Shown here piece after piece: positions 42,154-51,965 of a stretch of DNA of 64,000 nt (its first letter is position 1; each line of letters begins with the position of its first letter). The DNA is from Psychroserpens sp. NJDZ02 (lineage in GTDB: Bacteria > Bacteroidota > Bacteroidia > Flavobacteriales > Flavobacteriaceae): contig NZ_CP039451.1 in assembly GCF_004843725.1 (NCBI RefSeq), positions 2,796,001-2,860,000 of the forward strand, given 5' to 3'. The notes beneath the pieces were generated by a model. The model was not told where the DNA came from, made no database searches, and saw nothing but the letters and a program-made list of their open reading frames with translations. Made by a program: the position numbers and the translations under genes.

Positions 42154-44562
42154 TTAGTTTCTTAAAGGTTTACCTTTTGTTAACATGTGCTGAATACGCT
42201 CTAAAGTTTTACGTTCTGTACATAAACTTAAGAAAGCTTCACGCTCTAAATCCAATAAATATTGTTCTGTTACGCGTGTTGGTTCGGATAAATCTCCACC
42301 AGCCATAACGTAAGCTAATTTATTAGCGATTTTCATATCGTGTTCAGAAATGTAGTTAGAGTCTTCCATAGAGTCAGTACCTACCATAAACATTCCTAGT
42401 GCTTGTTTACCAAGAACTAAAATGTCATCTCTTTTTACGGGTTGTGTGTAACCAGAATTAGCCATTAACATAGCGTGTTGTTTTGCAACTGCTATTTGAC
42501 GGTCTTTGTTTACAACAACAACATCTTTTCCTTTTTGTAATAAGTTTAAGTCGAATGCTTCATAAGCAGAAGTCGATACTTTTGCCATACCAATAGTTAA
42601 GAAATGCTCTTGTAAAACGTTTAATTGTACATCACCTTTATGAAAAAGGTCTTGTGCTCTTAAAGCCATTTCTTTAGAACCTCCACCACCAGGAATAACA
42701 CCAACACCAAACTCTACAAGTCCCATGTAAGTTTCTGCTGCTGCAACTACTTTATCTGCGTGTAATGATAATTCACATCCACCACCTAAAGCCATTCCGT
42801 GAGGCGCAGAAATAGTTGGAATAGAAGAATAACGCATACGCATCATAGAATCTTGGAAATATTTAATAGCCATGTTAAGCTCATCATACTCTTGCTCTGC
42901 AGCCATCATGAAAATCATTCCGATGTTTGCACCAACAGAGAAGTTTGCAGCTTGGTTACCAACCACTAAACCAGCAAAATCTTTTTCTGCTAAGTCAATA
43001 GCTTTATTTAATCCCGCTAAAACGTCTCCACCAATAGTGTTCATTTTAGATTGGAATTCTAGGTTAAGGATGCCGTCTCCGATATCTTCGATAACAACAC
43101 CAGAGTTTTTAAAGACTTCGTTTGTTTTTCTAATATTATCAAGAATAATGAAACTGTCTTGACCAGGTATTTTAGTTTGTTTTTTAGAGGCGATATCATA
43201 AAAGAAAGAAGCACCTTCTTTTACAGAATAGAATGAGGTGTTACCAGAAGCAACCATATCATTAACCCAAGCAGCAGGTTCTAAACCTTCCGCTTTCATT
43301 AATTCAATTCCTTTTTCTACTCCAATAGCATCCCAAATTTGGAAAGGTCCGTGTTCCCAACCAAACCCCGCTTTCATAGCATCGTCAATCTTGTAAAGTT
43401 CATCTGAAATTTCAGGAATACGATTAGAAACGTAAGCAAATAATGCTGTGAAACTTTTTCTATAAAACTCACCAGCTTTATCTTTTCCTTTTACTAATAC
43501 TTTAAAACGGTCTACAACTTTATCAATCGTTTTCGTTAATTCTAAAGTTGCAAATTTTGCACGTTTAGCAGCACGGTATTCTAGAGTGTTTAAATCAAGA
43601 GATAAAATTTCTTTTTTACCTTCAGCAGACACCGTTTTTTTATAAAAACCTTGTCCAGTTTTACTTCCTAACCATTTGTTTTCCATCATTGTATTGATGA
43701 AATCTGGTAATTCAAATAACTCTAAACGTTCGTCATTTGGACAGTTTTCTCTAATTCCGTTGGCTACGTGTACTAAAGTATCTAAACCAACAACATCAAC
43801 CGTACGGAAAGTTGCCGATTTTGGACGACCAATTACCGGTCCTGATAATTTATCTACTTCCTCGATAGTTAAATCTAAATCTTTAACCGCGTGAAATAAA
43901 CTTTGGATACTAAAAATACCAACTCTGTTTCCAATAAAAGCAGGCGTATCTTTAGCAACAACAGCTGTTTTTCCTAAGAATTTCTCACCGTATTCATTTA
44001 AAAACTCTAACACTGAAGCATCAGTATTTGGTCCAGGAATGATTTCGAATAATTTTAAGTAACGTGCTGGATTAAAAAAATGCGTTCCGCAGAAATGCTT
44101 CTGGAAATCTTCACTACGTCCTTCATTCATGAATTTTATAGGAATTCCAGATGTGTTAGACGTAATTAACGTCCCTGGAGTTCTGTATTTTTCTAAGTTT
44201 TCAAACACCATTTTTTTGATGTCTAGCCTTTCGACTACAACTTCCATGATCCAATCTACATCTGCTACTTTAGCAATGTCGTCCTCTAAGTTACCTGTAG
44301 TAATGCGACTAGCAAAAGATTGACTGTAAATAGGAGATGGTTTAGATTTTAAAGACGCTGTTAAAGCATCATTTACTAATCTGTTTCGTACGACTTTGTC
44401 TTCTAAGGTTAACCCTTTGGCTTTTTCTTTGTCGTTTAGTTCTCTAGGAACAATGTCTAATAGTAATACATCTACACCAATATTGGCGAAGTGACACGCG
44501 ATACCAGATCCCATAATACCGGAACCTATAATCGCAACTTTTTTAATTCTACGTTTGCTCAT
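42154..44562 (-). CDS. fadN: 3-hydroxyacyl-CoA dehydrogenase/enoyl-CoA hydratase (FadN type)
   Basis: An 802-aa bifunctional enzyme. The N-terminus is the NAD-binding dehydrogenase (VAIIGSGIMGSGIACHFA) with the HADH signature (FCGTHFFNPARYLKLFEI). A second HADH C-domain follows (about 200-420). The enoyl-CoA hydratase/isomerase domain is at the C-terminal end (about 480-720, ALGGGCELSLHADKV and GVGVIPGGGGSKEM). This domain order (dehydrogenase first) matches Bacillus FadN, not the reverse order of E. coli FadB. It carries out hydration and the second oxidation of beta-oxidation. Confidence 0.93.
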   Translation of the reverse strand: MSKRRIKKVAIIGSGIMGSGIACHFANIGVDVLLLDIVPRELNDKEKAKGLTLEDKVVRNRLVNDALTASLKSKPSPIYSQSFASRITTGNLEDDIAKVADVDWIMEVVVERLDIKKMVFENLEKYRTPGTLITSNTSGIPIKFMNEGRSEDFQKHFCGTHFFNPARYLKLFEIIPGPNTDASVLEFLNEYGEKFLGKTAVVAKDTPAFIGNRVGIFSIQSLFHAVKDLDLTIEEVDKLSGPVIGRPKSATFRTVDVVGLDTLVHVANGIRENCPNDERLELFELPDFINTMMENKWLGSKTGQGFYKKTVSAEGKKEILSLDLNTLEYRAAKRAKFATLELTKTIDKVVDRFKVLVKGKDKAGEFYRKSFTALFAYVSNRIPEISDELYKIDDAMKAGFGWEHGPFQIWDAIGVEKGIELMKAEGLEPAAWVNDMVASGNTSFYSVKEGASFFYDIASKKQTKIPGQDSFIILDNIRKTNEVFKNSGVVIEDIGDGILNLEFQSKMNTIGGDVLAGLNKAIDLAEKDFAGLVVGNQAANFSVGANIGMIFMMAAEQEYDELNMAIKYFQDSMMRMRYSSIPTISAPHGMALGGGCELSLHADKVVAAAETYMGLVEFGVGVIPGGGGSKEMALRAQDLFHKGDVQLNVLQEHFLTIGMAKVSTSAYEAFDLNLLQKGKDVVVVNKDRQIAVAKQHAMLMANSGYTQPVKRDDILVLGKQALGMFMVGTDSMEDSNYISEHDMKIANKLAYVMAGGDLSEPTRVTEQYLLDLEREAFLSLCTERKTLERIQHMLTKGKPLRN

Positions 44563-44563
44563 A

Positions 44564-45019
44564 TTATTTTAAAATGTGTTCTTTTTGGTTGTATATTTTT
44601 TTATTCGAAATCAATTCGTTGATAGTATCAGAAACTTCATAAAAGTGTTGAAGTTTGTCATCAGAAACATGTTTTTTTATAGCTTCATTAAAAACCAATA
44701 CACGCTCTTTTGCGTCTTTACGTTTTTGTTTTCCAAACTCTGTTAAATAAATAAGTACACCACGTCCATCATTTGGATTTGGTTTGCGAACTATTAAATT
44801 TAACTCTTCCATTCGTTTTAAGATTCGTGACAAACTTGTTGCTTCCATACCCATTATTGGACCTAATGAGGTAGAAGGGGTTCCTTCTTCTTGGTCAATA
44901 CTTAATAAAGTGAAACCAGTAGCCATAGTAGTCCCAAATTTAGCAGCCTCTTCATTATACATTTTATTGACTGCTAACCATGTGGTCCTGAGTACATAAT
45001 CTATGGTTTTGTCCTTCAT
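44564..45019 (-). CDS. MarR-family transcriptional regulator
   Basis: A 151-aa winged-helix protein; residues about 30-110 show the MarR fold (PIMGMEATSLSRILKRMEE recognition helix, and the DGRGVLIYLTEFGK wing with the conserved DxR). It starts the fad run, ending 1 base before the fadN start, so it is translated with the enzymes it probably controls. An inverted repeat upstream of its start (45068-45103) is a fitting operator. A fatty acyl-CoA ligand is a plausible inference from the operon. Confidence 0.92.
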   Translation of the reverse strand: MKDKTIDYVLRTTWLAVNKMYNEEAAKFGTTMATGFTLLSIDQEEGTPSTSLGPIMGMEATSLSRILKRMEELNLIVRKPNPNDGRGVLIYLTEFGKQKRKDAKERVLVFNEAIKKHVSDDKLQHFYEVSDTINELISNKKIYNQKEHILK

Positions 45020-45048
45020 ATTGAAAACTCAATTATTTAGTTATATTC

Positions 45049-45056
45049 CAAAGATA
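45049..45056 (-). promoter_or_regulatory. Bacteroidota-type -7 element of the marR-fad operon
   Basis: Read on the reverse strand this is TATCTTTG, a full match to the TAnnTTTG -7 element of Bacteroidota promoters, 30 bases upstream of the marR start codon. No good TTTG -33 element sits at the expected distance. Confidence 0.6.
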
Positions 45057-45067
45057 GTAAAAATTTA

Positions 45068-45103
45068 TTATGCACGCATAGTAAATTTGAAATTTGTGCA
45101 TAA
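45068..45103. promoter_or_regulatory. Candidate MarR operator
   Basis: TTATGCAC (45068-45075) and its perfect complement GTGCATAA (45096-45103) are spaced 20 bases apart, with a further AAATTT-GA-AAATTT-like dyad inside. The element overlaps the region just upstream of the -7 box of the marR gene, where a repressor would block RNA polymerase. Confidence 0.6.
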
Positions 45104-45136
45104 AAAAAAGCTACCTAATTTTAGATAGCTTTTTTT
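45102..45136 (-). terminator. Intrinsic terminator of acyl-CoA ligase gene
   Basis: An A-run with AGCTA near 45110-45113 and TAGCT with a T-run at 45126-45136 flank a short AT-rich loop. It lies downstream of the reverse-strand ligase gene, so its transcript ends before the fad operon promoter. Confidence 0.75.
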
Positions 45137-45192
45137 GAAATAGAAAATATTTTCAGTTAATATGTAACCACTATTTTAGTGGTATTGAATTA

Positions 45193-46962
45193 CTAATAAC
45201 CATAAATGTTATTATATAATGCTTTATATTTTTCTTTTATTATTTTACGCTTAAGTTTTAAAGTGGGTGTTAAGTGACCTCCTTCAACTGTCCAAGCATC
45301 GGCCGTAAGTCTAAACTGTTTTATTTTTTCCCATTTTGCAAAGTTTTCGTTTGCAGCATCGATTTCTTCTTGAAAACGAGCGATCACCTCAGGGCTAGTG
45401 ACTAACTCTTCATTAGTACCTAAAGACTTGTTATGGATTTTTGCCCATTCTCTAAGAAAATCGAAATCAGGTTGTACTAGGGCAGCAGGCATTTTTTCAC
45501 CTTCACCGACGACCATTATTTGATCAATAAATCTAGATTGTTTACATCTGTTTTCTAATAATTGAGGAGCAACATATTTACCACCAGAGGTTTTGAACAT
45601 TTCTTTCTTACGATCTGTGATTTTTAAAAACCCTTCGTTATCAATAACGCCAATGTCACCCGTATGAAAATAGCCATCTTTGATAACTTCGGCAGTCTTA
45701 GCGTCATCTTTGTAATAGCCCATCATAACTTGTGGCCCTTTGACACAGATTTCTCCATCTTCAGCAATTTTAACTTCTGTACGATCTAATAGTTTTCCTA
45801 CAGTACCGATTTTAAAACCACCATTACGCATATCGTTTACGGACACAACTGGAGAGGTTTCTGTCAAGCCATAGCCTTCCATAACACCAAAACCGGCAGC
45901 ATTAAAAACACGCGCTAATCTAGGTTGTAACGCTGCGCTACCTGAAGCCATTACAGCGACTTCTCCACCAAGGGCAGCTTTCCATTTGCTGAAAATTAAT
46001 TTGTTAGCAAGATTTAATTTTTGAGTATACCACCATCCATTTTCTCCGTAAGGTTTATATTGCAACCCTACGTCGACAGCCCAAAAGAATAATCTTTTCT
46101 TTATTCCAGTTAAGGCAGCACCTTTTGCGATAATCTTGTCGTACACTTTTTCTAAAAGTCTTGGTACAGCAGTCATCACTTGAGGTTTAATCTCTTGTGC
46201 GTATTCGCTTATTTGATCAATAGGGGCGTAATGTATTGTTGCTCCACAATATTGGTATAAATAAATTAACATACGCTCATACACGTGGCATAACGGTAAG
46301 AAACTTAGTGCTCTAGAACTTCCTAACTCAATTGGTATTCTTTTAGAACTTTCTAGCGCATTACTGACAAGGTTATCGTGTGATAACATTACTCCTTTTG
46401 GCCTTCCGGTGGTTCCTGATGTATATATTAAGGTCGCTAAATCGCTTGCTTTAACGTTGTTTTTTAGAGTGTCAACTTCGTTTTGATTGGATTCGTCTTT
46501 ACCTAGCGCTAATACTTCATTCCAATTTTTACAACCTTCTACTTGGTCAAAACAGTAAACTTCTTGTAAAGAAGGCACTTGATCTTTAATCTTTTTTACT
46601 TTTTCATACACTTCTTGGCATGAAATAAAACAATATTTTGCGCCAGCGTGATTAAGTACGTAGGCATAGTCTTCTTGCGATATGGTAGGATATACTGGTA
46701 CATTTTGAGCACCTAATTGTAATATACCAATATCCATTATGTTCCATTCTGTACGGTTAGTGGATGATATTACTGCTATTTTATCGTCTTTAGCAACACC
46801 TAGTTTTAGTAGGCCTCTACTAATGGTGTTGGCCTTTTCTAGGTATTCTTTTGTAGAGATAGATACCCATTTACCATCATATTTTGTTGATAAAGAATTT
46901 TGAAGATTGTATTTCTCAAGTTGATAGTACGGGAAGTCGAAGAGTCTAGTTATTTCTATCAT
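45193..46962 (-). CDS. Long-chain-fatty-acid-CoA ligase (AMP-forming)
   Basis: A 589-aa adenylate-forming enzyme with the AMP-binding P-loop TLIYTSGTTGRPKGV (about residue 178), the adenine block GYGLTETSP, and the hinge region YFHTGDIGVIDNEGFLKITD with RKKEMFKTSGGKYV. It has the length and extra C-terminal segment of FadD-like long-chain acyl-CoA synthetases. It activates fatty acids to acyl-CoA, the entry step to the beta-oxidation genes next door, but has its own terminator. Confidence 0.92.
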   Translation of the reverse strand: MIEITRLFDFPYYQLEKYNLQNSLSTKYDGKWVSISTKEYLEKANTISRGLLKLGVAKDDKIAVISSTNRTEWNIMDIGILQLGAQNVPVYPTISQEDYAYVLNHAGAKYCFISCQEVYEKVKKIKDQVPSLQEVYCFDQVEGCKNWNEVLALGKDESNQNEVDTLKNNVKASDLATLIYTSGTTGRPKGVMLSHDNLVSNALESSKRIPIELGSSRALSFLPLCHVYERMLIYLYQYCGATIHYAPIDQISEYAQEIKPQVMTAVPRLLEKVYDKIIAKGAALTGIKKRLFFWAVDVGLQYKPYGENGWWYTQKLNLANKLIFSKWKAALGGEVAVMASGSAALQPRLARVFNAAGFGVMEGYGLTETSPVVSVNDMRNGGFKIGTVGKLLDRTEVKIAEDGEICVKGPQVMMGYYKDDAKTAEVIKDGYFHTGDIGVIDNEGFLKITDRKKEMFKTSGGKYVAPQLLENRCKQSRFIDQIMVVGEGEKMPAALVQPDFDFLREWAKIHNKSLGTNEELVTSPEVIARFQEEIDAANENFAKWEKIKQFRLTADAWTVEGGHLTPTLKLKRKIIKEKYKALYNNIYGY

Positions 46963-47028
46963 GTGTTAGTTTGCGAAGTTAATAAGTATTGCAAAGTATG
47001 AAATTTTGGGGCCATTTCAAACAGAAGT

Positions 47029-47062
47029 AAAAAAAAGGAGCTGTAATTAAACAGCTCCTAAG
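47029..47062 (-). terminator. Intrinsic terminator downstream of AraC gene
   Basis: GGAGCTGT (47037-47044) and ACAGCTCC (47051-47058) with a 6-base loop; the A-run before it on the plus strand gives a U-tract on the reverse transcript. It is about 170 bases beyond the AraC stop. The rest of this gap (46963-47225) shows no gene. Confidence 0.8.
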
Positions 47063-47225
47063 CTAACTGATTGATAGCGTGAATAAATGCTTTGTTGATT
47101 TTTATTTAATAACTAACTATTATTTAAATGAATCCCTTAACTTTCACTTAAATTAAATAAAATACATAAATCCTTAGCTAAATTATGTAAAATCTGTTAA
47201 AATGAATTGTAAATAATCGTAAATA

Positions 47226-48032
47226 TTAAACTTTTAAGTAATTATTTAACAATTCGTTATCAGATTTAAAGTAATCCGATGGTTTTTGATTCATAAATAG
47301 CTTGAAGTCTTTAGTGAAATGAGACAAGTCATAATATTCATAATAGTCTACTAGCTTTGTTATAGATGATTTTTTGGATTCATATTGTTTCATTAAACTT
47401 AAAAATTTATATAGTTTAATAAATTTTATAGGGGTAAGTCCTACGATTTTTTTAAATTGAATTTCTAAGTTCTTTTGAGATATTGGAAAACGTTTAAGTA
47501 GCTCTTCAACATTAATTTTACCTTCCTTATTGTAGATTACTTTTATAACGTCATCCACGAGTATTGTATTTTTACACTCGTAAAGATCTAATTTAGAAAG
47601 TTGAGTTTCTAACCTTTTTGCTAAGGTTTCTCCTTTTATATTTTCCTTAAAAATAGGTTCTAAAAGTTCAAATAATATATTGTCAATCTTTGAAAGATTG
47701 ATGTGTTTATCTGTTAATTTAGAAATATCTGTTTTTAAAATTTTATATAGTGCGGTAGGATGGAAGTTAATACCAAAGATAAAAAGGGGGGTGTTAGCTT
47801 TTATAGCATACGATTTATAGGATTGACCTATAATTACAAGGCCTTTATTATTAAAAGTTGCGTTTTTAAAATTAGTTTCTAAATTAGAATCTGAGTCTAT
47901 AAATATAATATGCGATTGCGCGGTTGGCAATATCTTTGAACTCAGTGGAATACTTTCATCTCCAACATTAAATTCATAAAAATTTTGTACTAACTGGTTA
48001 GTGCTAGTACATTCAATATATCTAAAATTCAT
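47226..48032 (-). CDS. AraC-family transcriptional regulator
   Basis: A 268-aa protein with a C-terminal two-helix-turn-helix AraC domain (about 165-262: LLKRFPISQKNLEIQFKKI, GLTPIKFIKLYKFLSL, and YYEYYDLSHFTKDFKLFM with final KPSDYF). The N-terminal 150 residues form a beta-rich effector part of the type found in many Bacteroidota regulators (SHIIFIDSDSNLET). No neighbouring gene is clearly its target; it is followed only by the ligase gene region. Confidence 0.88.
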   Translation of the reverse strand: MNFRYIECTSTNQLVQNFYEFNVGDESIPLSSKILPTAQSHIIFIDSDSNLETNFKNATFNNKGLVIIGQSYKSYAIKANTPLFIFGINFHPTALYKILKTDISKLTDKHINLSKIDNILFELLEPIFKENIKGETLAKRLETQLSKLDLYECKNTILVDDVIKVIYNKEGKINVEELLKRFPISQKNLEIQFKKIVGLTPIKFIKLYKFLSLMKQYESKKSSITKLVDYYEYYDLSHFTKDFKLFMNQKPSDYFKSDNELLNNYLKV

Positions 48033-48102
48033 TAATAGCTTTAAGTTCTGAATTATTACACCATAAACGTAATAAAAATATAGACATCTATGGTGTAAAA
48101 TC

Positions 48103-51100
48103 TTACTTTTTATTATCTATCCATTGTCTAGCATTTACAAAAGCTTCTATCCAAGGCGATACATCATCTGTTCTGTTTTCTGGATAATTAGCCCAGTTCC
48201 ATTGGAATGTCGAACGCTCAATGTGCGGCATCATTACAAGGTGACGCCCCGTTTTATCACACAACATGGCAGTGTTAAAGTCTGATCCATTAGGATTTGA
48301 CGGGTAACTGTCATAACCATATTTGGCAACGATGTTATAGTCTTGTTCTGATTTTGGTAAGTTAAACTTACCTTCTCCGTGACTTATCCACACTCCTAAA
48401 GTGGTGTCTTTTAAGGTAGAAAGCATTACAGAATTGTTGTCTTGAACGGTTACCGATGTAAAGGCACTTTCGTGTTTTTTAGAGTCGTTATGTAGCATCT
48501 TTCCGTGAACATCGTGTTCTGGGTTAATTAACTCTAATTCCATAAATAGTTGACAACCATTGCAAATACCAACAGACAAAGTATCTTCTCTTTTAAAGAA
48601 GTTATTAATGACTTTATTGGCGTTGTCGTTGTACTTTATTGCGCCAGCCCAACCTTTTGCAGATCCTAAAACATCACTATTAGAAAATCCTCCAACAGCA
48701 CCTAAAAACTGAATGTCTTCCAATGTTTCGCGACCAGAAATTAAATCTGTCATGTGTACATCTTTGACATCAAATCCGGCTAAATACATAGCGTTTGCCA
48801 TTTCGCGTTCAGAATTACTTCCTTTTTCACGTAAAATTGCAGCTTTAGGTCTTGATTTTGTAGCGTCTATATTTGGTAGTTTTCCTGTAAAATGTTCCGG
48901 AAATTTGTAATGTAAAGGTTGATTTTTAAAATTATCAAAACGTGTTTTTGCTAAGCCATTTGCTGTTTGCTTTTGGTCTAGTAAAAAAGAAGTTTTATAC
49001 CAAGTATCTCTTAATTTAGAGATAGTTAGAGCTAGCTTTTCTGTTCCGTTTGTAATATTTAAAGTATCACCAGTGGTTACTTTTCCAATGTTATAAAATG
49101 TGATATTAGCATCAGAAAGTACTTTTTCTATTGTTGCATCTTTAGATTGAAAAACAATACCAGAATTTTCAGCAAATAGTACTTTACAAGAATCTGTCTC
49201 GTTTAAAGCTGTAATGTCTAACGTAGCACCTAGATTGTTGTCAGCAAAACATAATTCTAATAAAGTGGTGATTAAACCACCCGAAGCGACATCATGCCCA
49301 GCAATAATGTGATTGTCTTTAATTAACCGTTGTATTGTATTAAATACTGTTTTTACATATTTAGCATCCTTAGTATTAGGAGCGCTATTACCTATTTTAT
49401 TAAGTGTTTGTGCAAAACTACTACCACCTAATTTAAAATCGTCTTGAGATACATTTATGTAATAAATGTCTCCACCGTTATTTTTAAGAACAGGTTCGAT
49501 TACATTTTTGATGTTGTTACAGTTTGCTGCTGCAGAAATAATTACCGTTCCTGGAGAAATTACGTCTTCATTAGGGTATTTCTGTTTCATTGATAACGAA
49601 TCTTTTCCTGTAGGAACATTGATTCCTAAATCAATAGCATATTCCGAAATAGCTTTAACAGCTTCATATAAACGCGCATCTTCACCTTCATTTTTACAAG
49701 GCCACATCCAGTTAGCTGATAACGAAACAGAGTCCAATCCATCTTTTAATGGTGCCCAAATAATATTGGTTAAGGCTTCAGTAATACTGTTTCTACTTCC
49801 AGCAATAGGATTAATCAAACCAGAAATAGGAGAGTGTCCAATTGAGGTTGCAATACCTTCTTTACCATTATAATCTAAAGCCATTACACCTAGATTATTT
49901 AATGGGATTTGTAATGGTCCGACACATTGTTGTTTGGCAACTTTACCACCAACACAACGGTCTACTTTGTTGGTTAACCAATCTTTACAAGCAACAGCTT
50001 CTAATTGTAATACTTGATCTAAGTAGTTGTGAAATTGGTCAGAGTTGTAGTCTAAATTACCATAATCTCTAGTAACCGTAGTATCTGTCATTATAGTTTT
50101 TGGAGAACTTCCAAACATATCTTCTAAAGCTAAATCCATTGGTTTGTCACCTTTGGTTTTAGATTGGAATGTAAATCTATTGTTTTCAGTAACTTCACCA
50201 ACGGTATACATTGGAGAGCGCTCTCTGTCTGCAATTCTGTTTAAATGGTCTAAATGCTTTTCTGCAATAACTAGTCCCATACGTTCTTGAGACTCATTAC
50301 CAATAATTTCTTTTGCAGAAAGGGTTGGATCACCAACTGGTAAGGCATCTAAATCAATAGTTCCTCCGGTATCTTCCACTAATTCTGATAAACAGTTTAG
50401 GTGTCCACCTGCACCGTGATCGTGTATAGAAACAATAAAGTTTTCTTCACTTTCTACCATACCACGTACAGCATTGGCAGCACGTTTTTGCATTTCTGGG
50501 TTCGAACGTTGTACGGCGTTAAGTTCAATCCCTGATGCAAGTTCTCCTGTATCTGCAGAAGATACTGCTGCACCACCCATACCAATGCGGTAGTTTTCTC
50601 CTCCTAAGATTACTATTTTATCCCCTTTTTTAGGTGTATCTTTTAATGCTTGATCTGCTTTACCATATCCAATACCACCAGCTTGCATGATAACTTTGTC
50701 ATAACCTAATTTGCGTTGAGATCCTTCAGTTGCATTTAGGCTACCATCTTTGTTTTCGTCGTGTTCAAACGTTAATACAGAACCACAGATTAATGGTTGT
50801 CCAAATTTATTTCCAAAATCAGAAGCACCATTACTAGCTTTGATTAAGATATCCATTGGTGTTTGGTATAACCAAGGACGAGCATTCATACCTTGTTCCC
50901 AAGGTCTGTTATCTTCTAATCTAGAGTATGAGGTCATGTAAACCGCTGTTCCGGCTAAAGGTAAAGAGCCTTTCCCTCCAGCAAGTCTGTCTCTGATTTC
51001 TCCTCCAGAACCTGTTGCAGCACCGTTAAAAGGTTCTACAGTGGTTGGGAAGTTATGTGTTTCCGCTTTAAGCGAAATAACAGAATCATAATCTGTTTTT

Positions 51101-51801
51101 GTATAATAATCAGGAACATCAGCACGTTTAGGTGCAAATTGCTCCACTTGTGGTCCTTTTATAAAAGCGACATTATCTTTATAAGCAGAAACAATAGTGT
51201 TTGGATGTTGCTTTGCTGTTTCTTTAATTAATTTAAAAAGCGATGTTGGTTTTTCTTCACCATCAATTATAAATGTACCGTTAAAGATTTTATGGCGACA
51301 ATGTTCTGAGTTGACCTGAGAGAATCCAAATACTTCAGAGTCTGTTAATGGTCGGCCTATTTTTTTAGAAACACCATCTAAATATGCAATTTCTTCATCG
51401 TTTAGTGCTAAACCTTCTTGTTGGTTGTAAGCTGAGATATCATCGATATTTAAAATAGGCTCTGGCTGAATATTAATAGTAAATGACTCTTGAGTTAAGT
51501 TACTATATTTTTCAGAAATCATAGGGTCAAAATCCGTAAAATTTTTGCTTGAAGCTTCAAATTCTTCAATTCTGATGATGTCTTCAATACCCATATTTTG
51601 GGTGATTTCTACAGCATTAGTACTCCAAGGTGTAATCATTGCAGCTCTTGGTCCAACAAAAAAAGCATCTAACGATGCTTGTTCTATTTTTGGTTGGTCG
51701 CCAAATAACCATGTCAACTTTGAGATGGTTTGAGTTGATAATTCTTTTGTTGCTTGAACAGCAAATACTTTACTGTTTTGGTTTCCGAAGAAATGAATCA
51801 T
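48103..51801 (-). CDS. purL: Phosphoribosylformylglycinamidine synthase, large fused form
   Basis: A 1232-aa purine-pathway enzyme converting FGAR and glutamine to FGAM with ATP. It has an N-terminal PurS-like region (1-150) and then two AIRS-type halves, with signatures SEHCRHKIFNG, LKAETHNFPTTVEPFNGAA and SIHDHGAGGHLNCLSELVED. The C-terminal class I glutamine amidotransferase (about 960-1232) has its nucleophile in GICNGCQLFMEL and the His-x-Glu in MMPHIERSTFQWNWA. This is the single-chain form, not the PurS/Q/L split form. The start at 51801 is supported by MIHFFGNQNSKVFAV. A TAAATTTG -7-like box is readable at 51839-51846 on the reverse strand. Confidence 0.96.
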   Translation of the reverse strand: MIHFFGNQNSKVFAVQATKELSTQTISKLTWLFGDQPKIEQASLDAFFVGPRAAMITPWSTNAVEITQNMGIEDIIRIEEFEASSKNFTDFDPMISEKYSNLTQESFTINIQPEPILNIDDISAYNQQEGLALNDEEIAYLDGVSKKIGRPLTDSEVFGFSQVNSEHCRHKIFNGTFIIDGEEKPTSLFKLIKETAKQHPNTIVSAYKDNVAFIKGPQVEQFAPKRADVPDYYTKTDYDSVISLKAETHNFPTTVEPFNGAATGSGGEIRDRLAGGKGSLPLAGTAVYMTSYSRLEDNRPWEQGMNARPWLYQTPMDILIKASNGASDFGNKFGQPLICGSVLTFEHDENKDGSLNATEGSQRKLGYDKVIMQAGGIGYGKADQALKDTPKKGDKIVILGGENYRIGMGGAAVSSADTGELASGIELNAVQRSNPEMQKRAANAVRGMVESEENFIVSIHDHGAGGHLNCLSELVEDTGGTIDLDALPVGDPTLSAKEIIGNESQERMGLVIAEKHLDHLNRIADRERSPMYTVGEVTENNRFTFQSKTKGDKPMDLALEDMFGSSPKTIMTDTTVTRDYGNLDYNSDQFHNYLDQVLQLEAVACKDWLTNKVDRCVGGKVAKQQCVGPLQIPLNNLGVMALDYNGKEGIATSIGHSPISGLINPIAGSRNSITEALTNIIWAPLKDGLDSVSLSANWMWPCKNEGEDARLYEAVKAISEYAIDLGINVPTGKDSLSMKQKYPNEDVISPGTVIISAAANCNNIKNVIEPVLKNNGGDIYYINVSQDDFKLGGSSFAQTLNKIGNSAPNTKDAKYVKTVFNTIQRLIKDNHIIAGHDVASGGLITTLLELCFADNNLGATLDITALNETDSCKVLFAENSGIVFQSKDATIEKVLSDANITFYNIGKVTTGDTLNITNGTEKLALTISKLRDTWYKTSFLLDQKQTANGLAKTRFDNFKNQPLHYKFPEHFTGKLPNIDATKSRPKAAILREKGSNSEREMANAMYLAGFDVKDVHMTDLISGRETLEDIQFLGAVGGFSNSDVLGSAKGWAGAIKYNDNANKVINNFFKREDTLSVGICNGCQLFMELELINPEHDVHGKMLHNDSKKHESAFTSVTVQDNNSVMLSTLKDTTLGVWISHGEGKFNLPKSEQDYNIVAKYGYDSYPSNPNGSDFNTAMLCDKTGRHLVMMPHIERSTFQWNWANYPENRTDDVSPWIEAFVNARQWIDNKK

Positions 51802-51914
51802 TATGTTTTTAGTTTGAGTGTTGTTTTTTATAAAGGAACAAATTTAGTTTTTTTAGTGGTAATTGTAGCTAATAATTGTGGCTTAATTTAAGAGTTATTC
51901 ACTAGGTTTTTAAC

Positions 51915-51952
51915 AAAAAAAAAGCGACTCATTTCTGAGTCGCTTTTTTTTA
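51915..51952 (-). terminator. Intrinsic terminator upstream of endonuclease gene end
   Basis: AAAGCGACTCA and TGAGTCGCTTT around a TTTC loop, with an A-run and a T-run on the two sides, just after the stop of the reverse-strand endonuclease I gene. Confidence 0.88.
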
Positions 51953-51965
51953 GAAATTAAAAAAA

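Noticed and set aside
40958-44562. Calling the bifunctional enzyme FadB of the E. coli type
   Set aside because: The dehydrogenase domain comes first and the hydratase last, the opposite of E. coli FadB.
50330-50350. CATCTAAAT inside purL as a fifth regulon promoter
   Set aside because: There is no CAAGTT 20 bases before it, and it lies within coding sequence.
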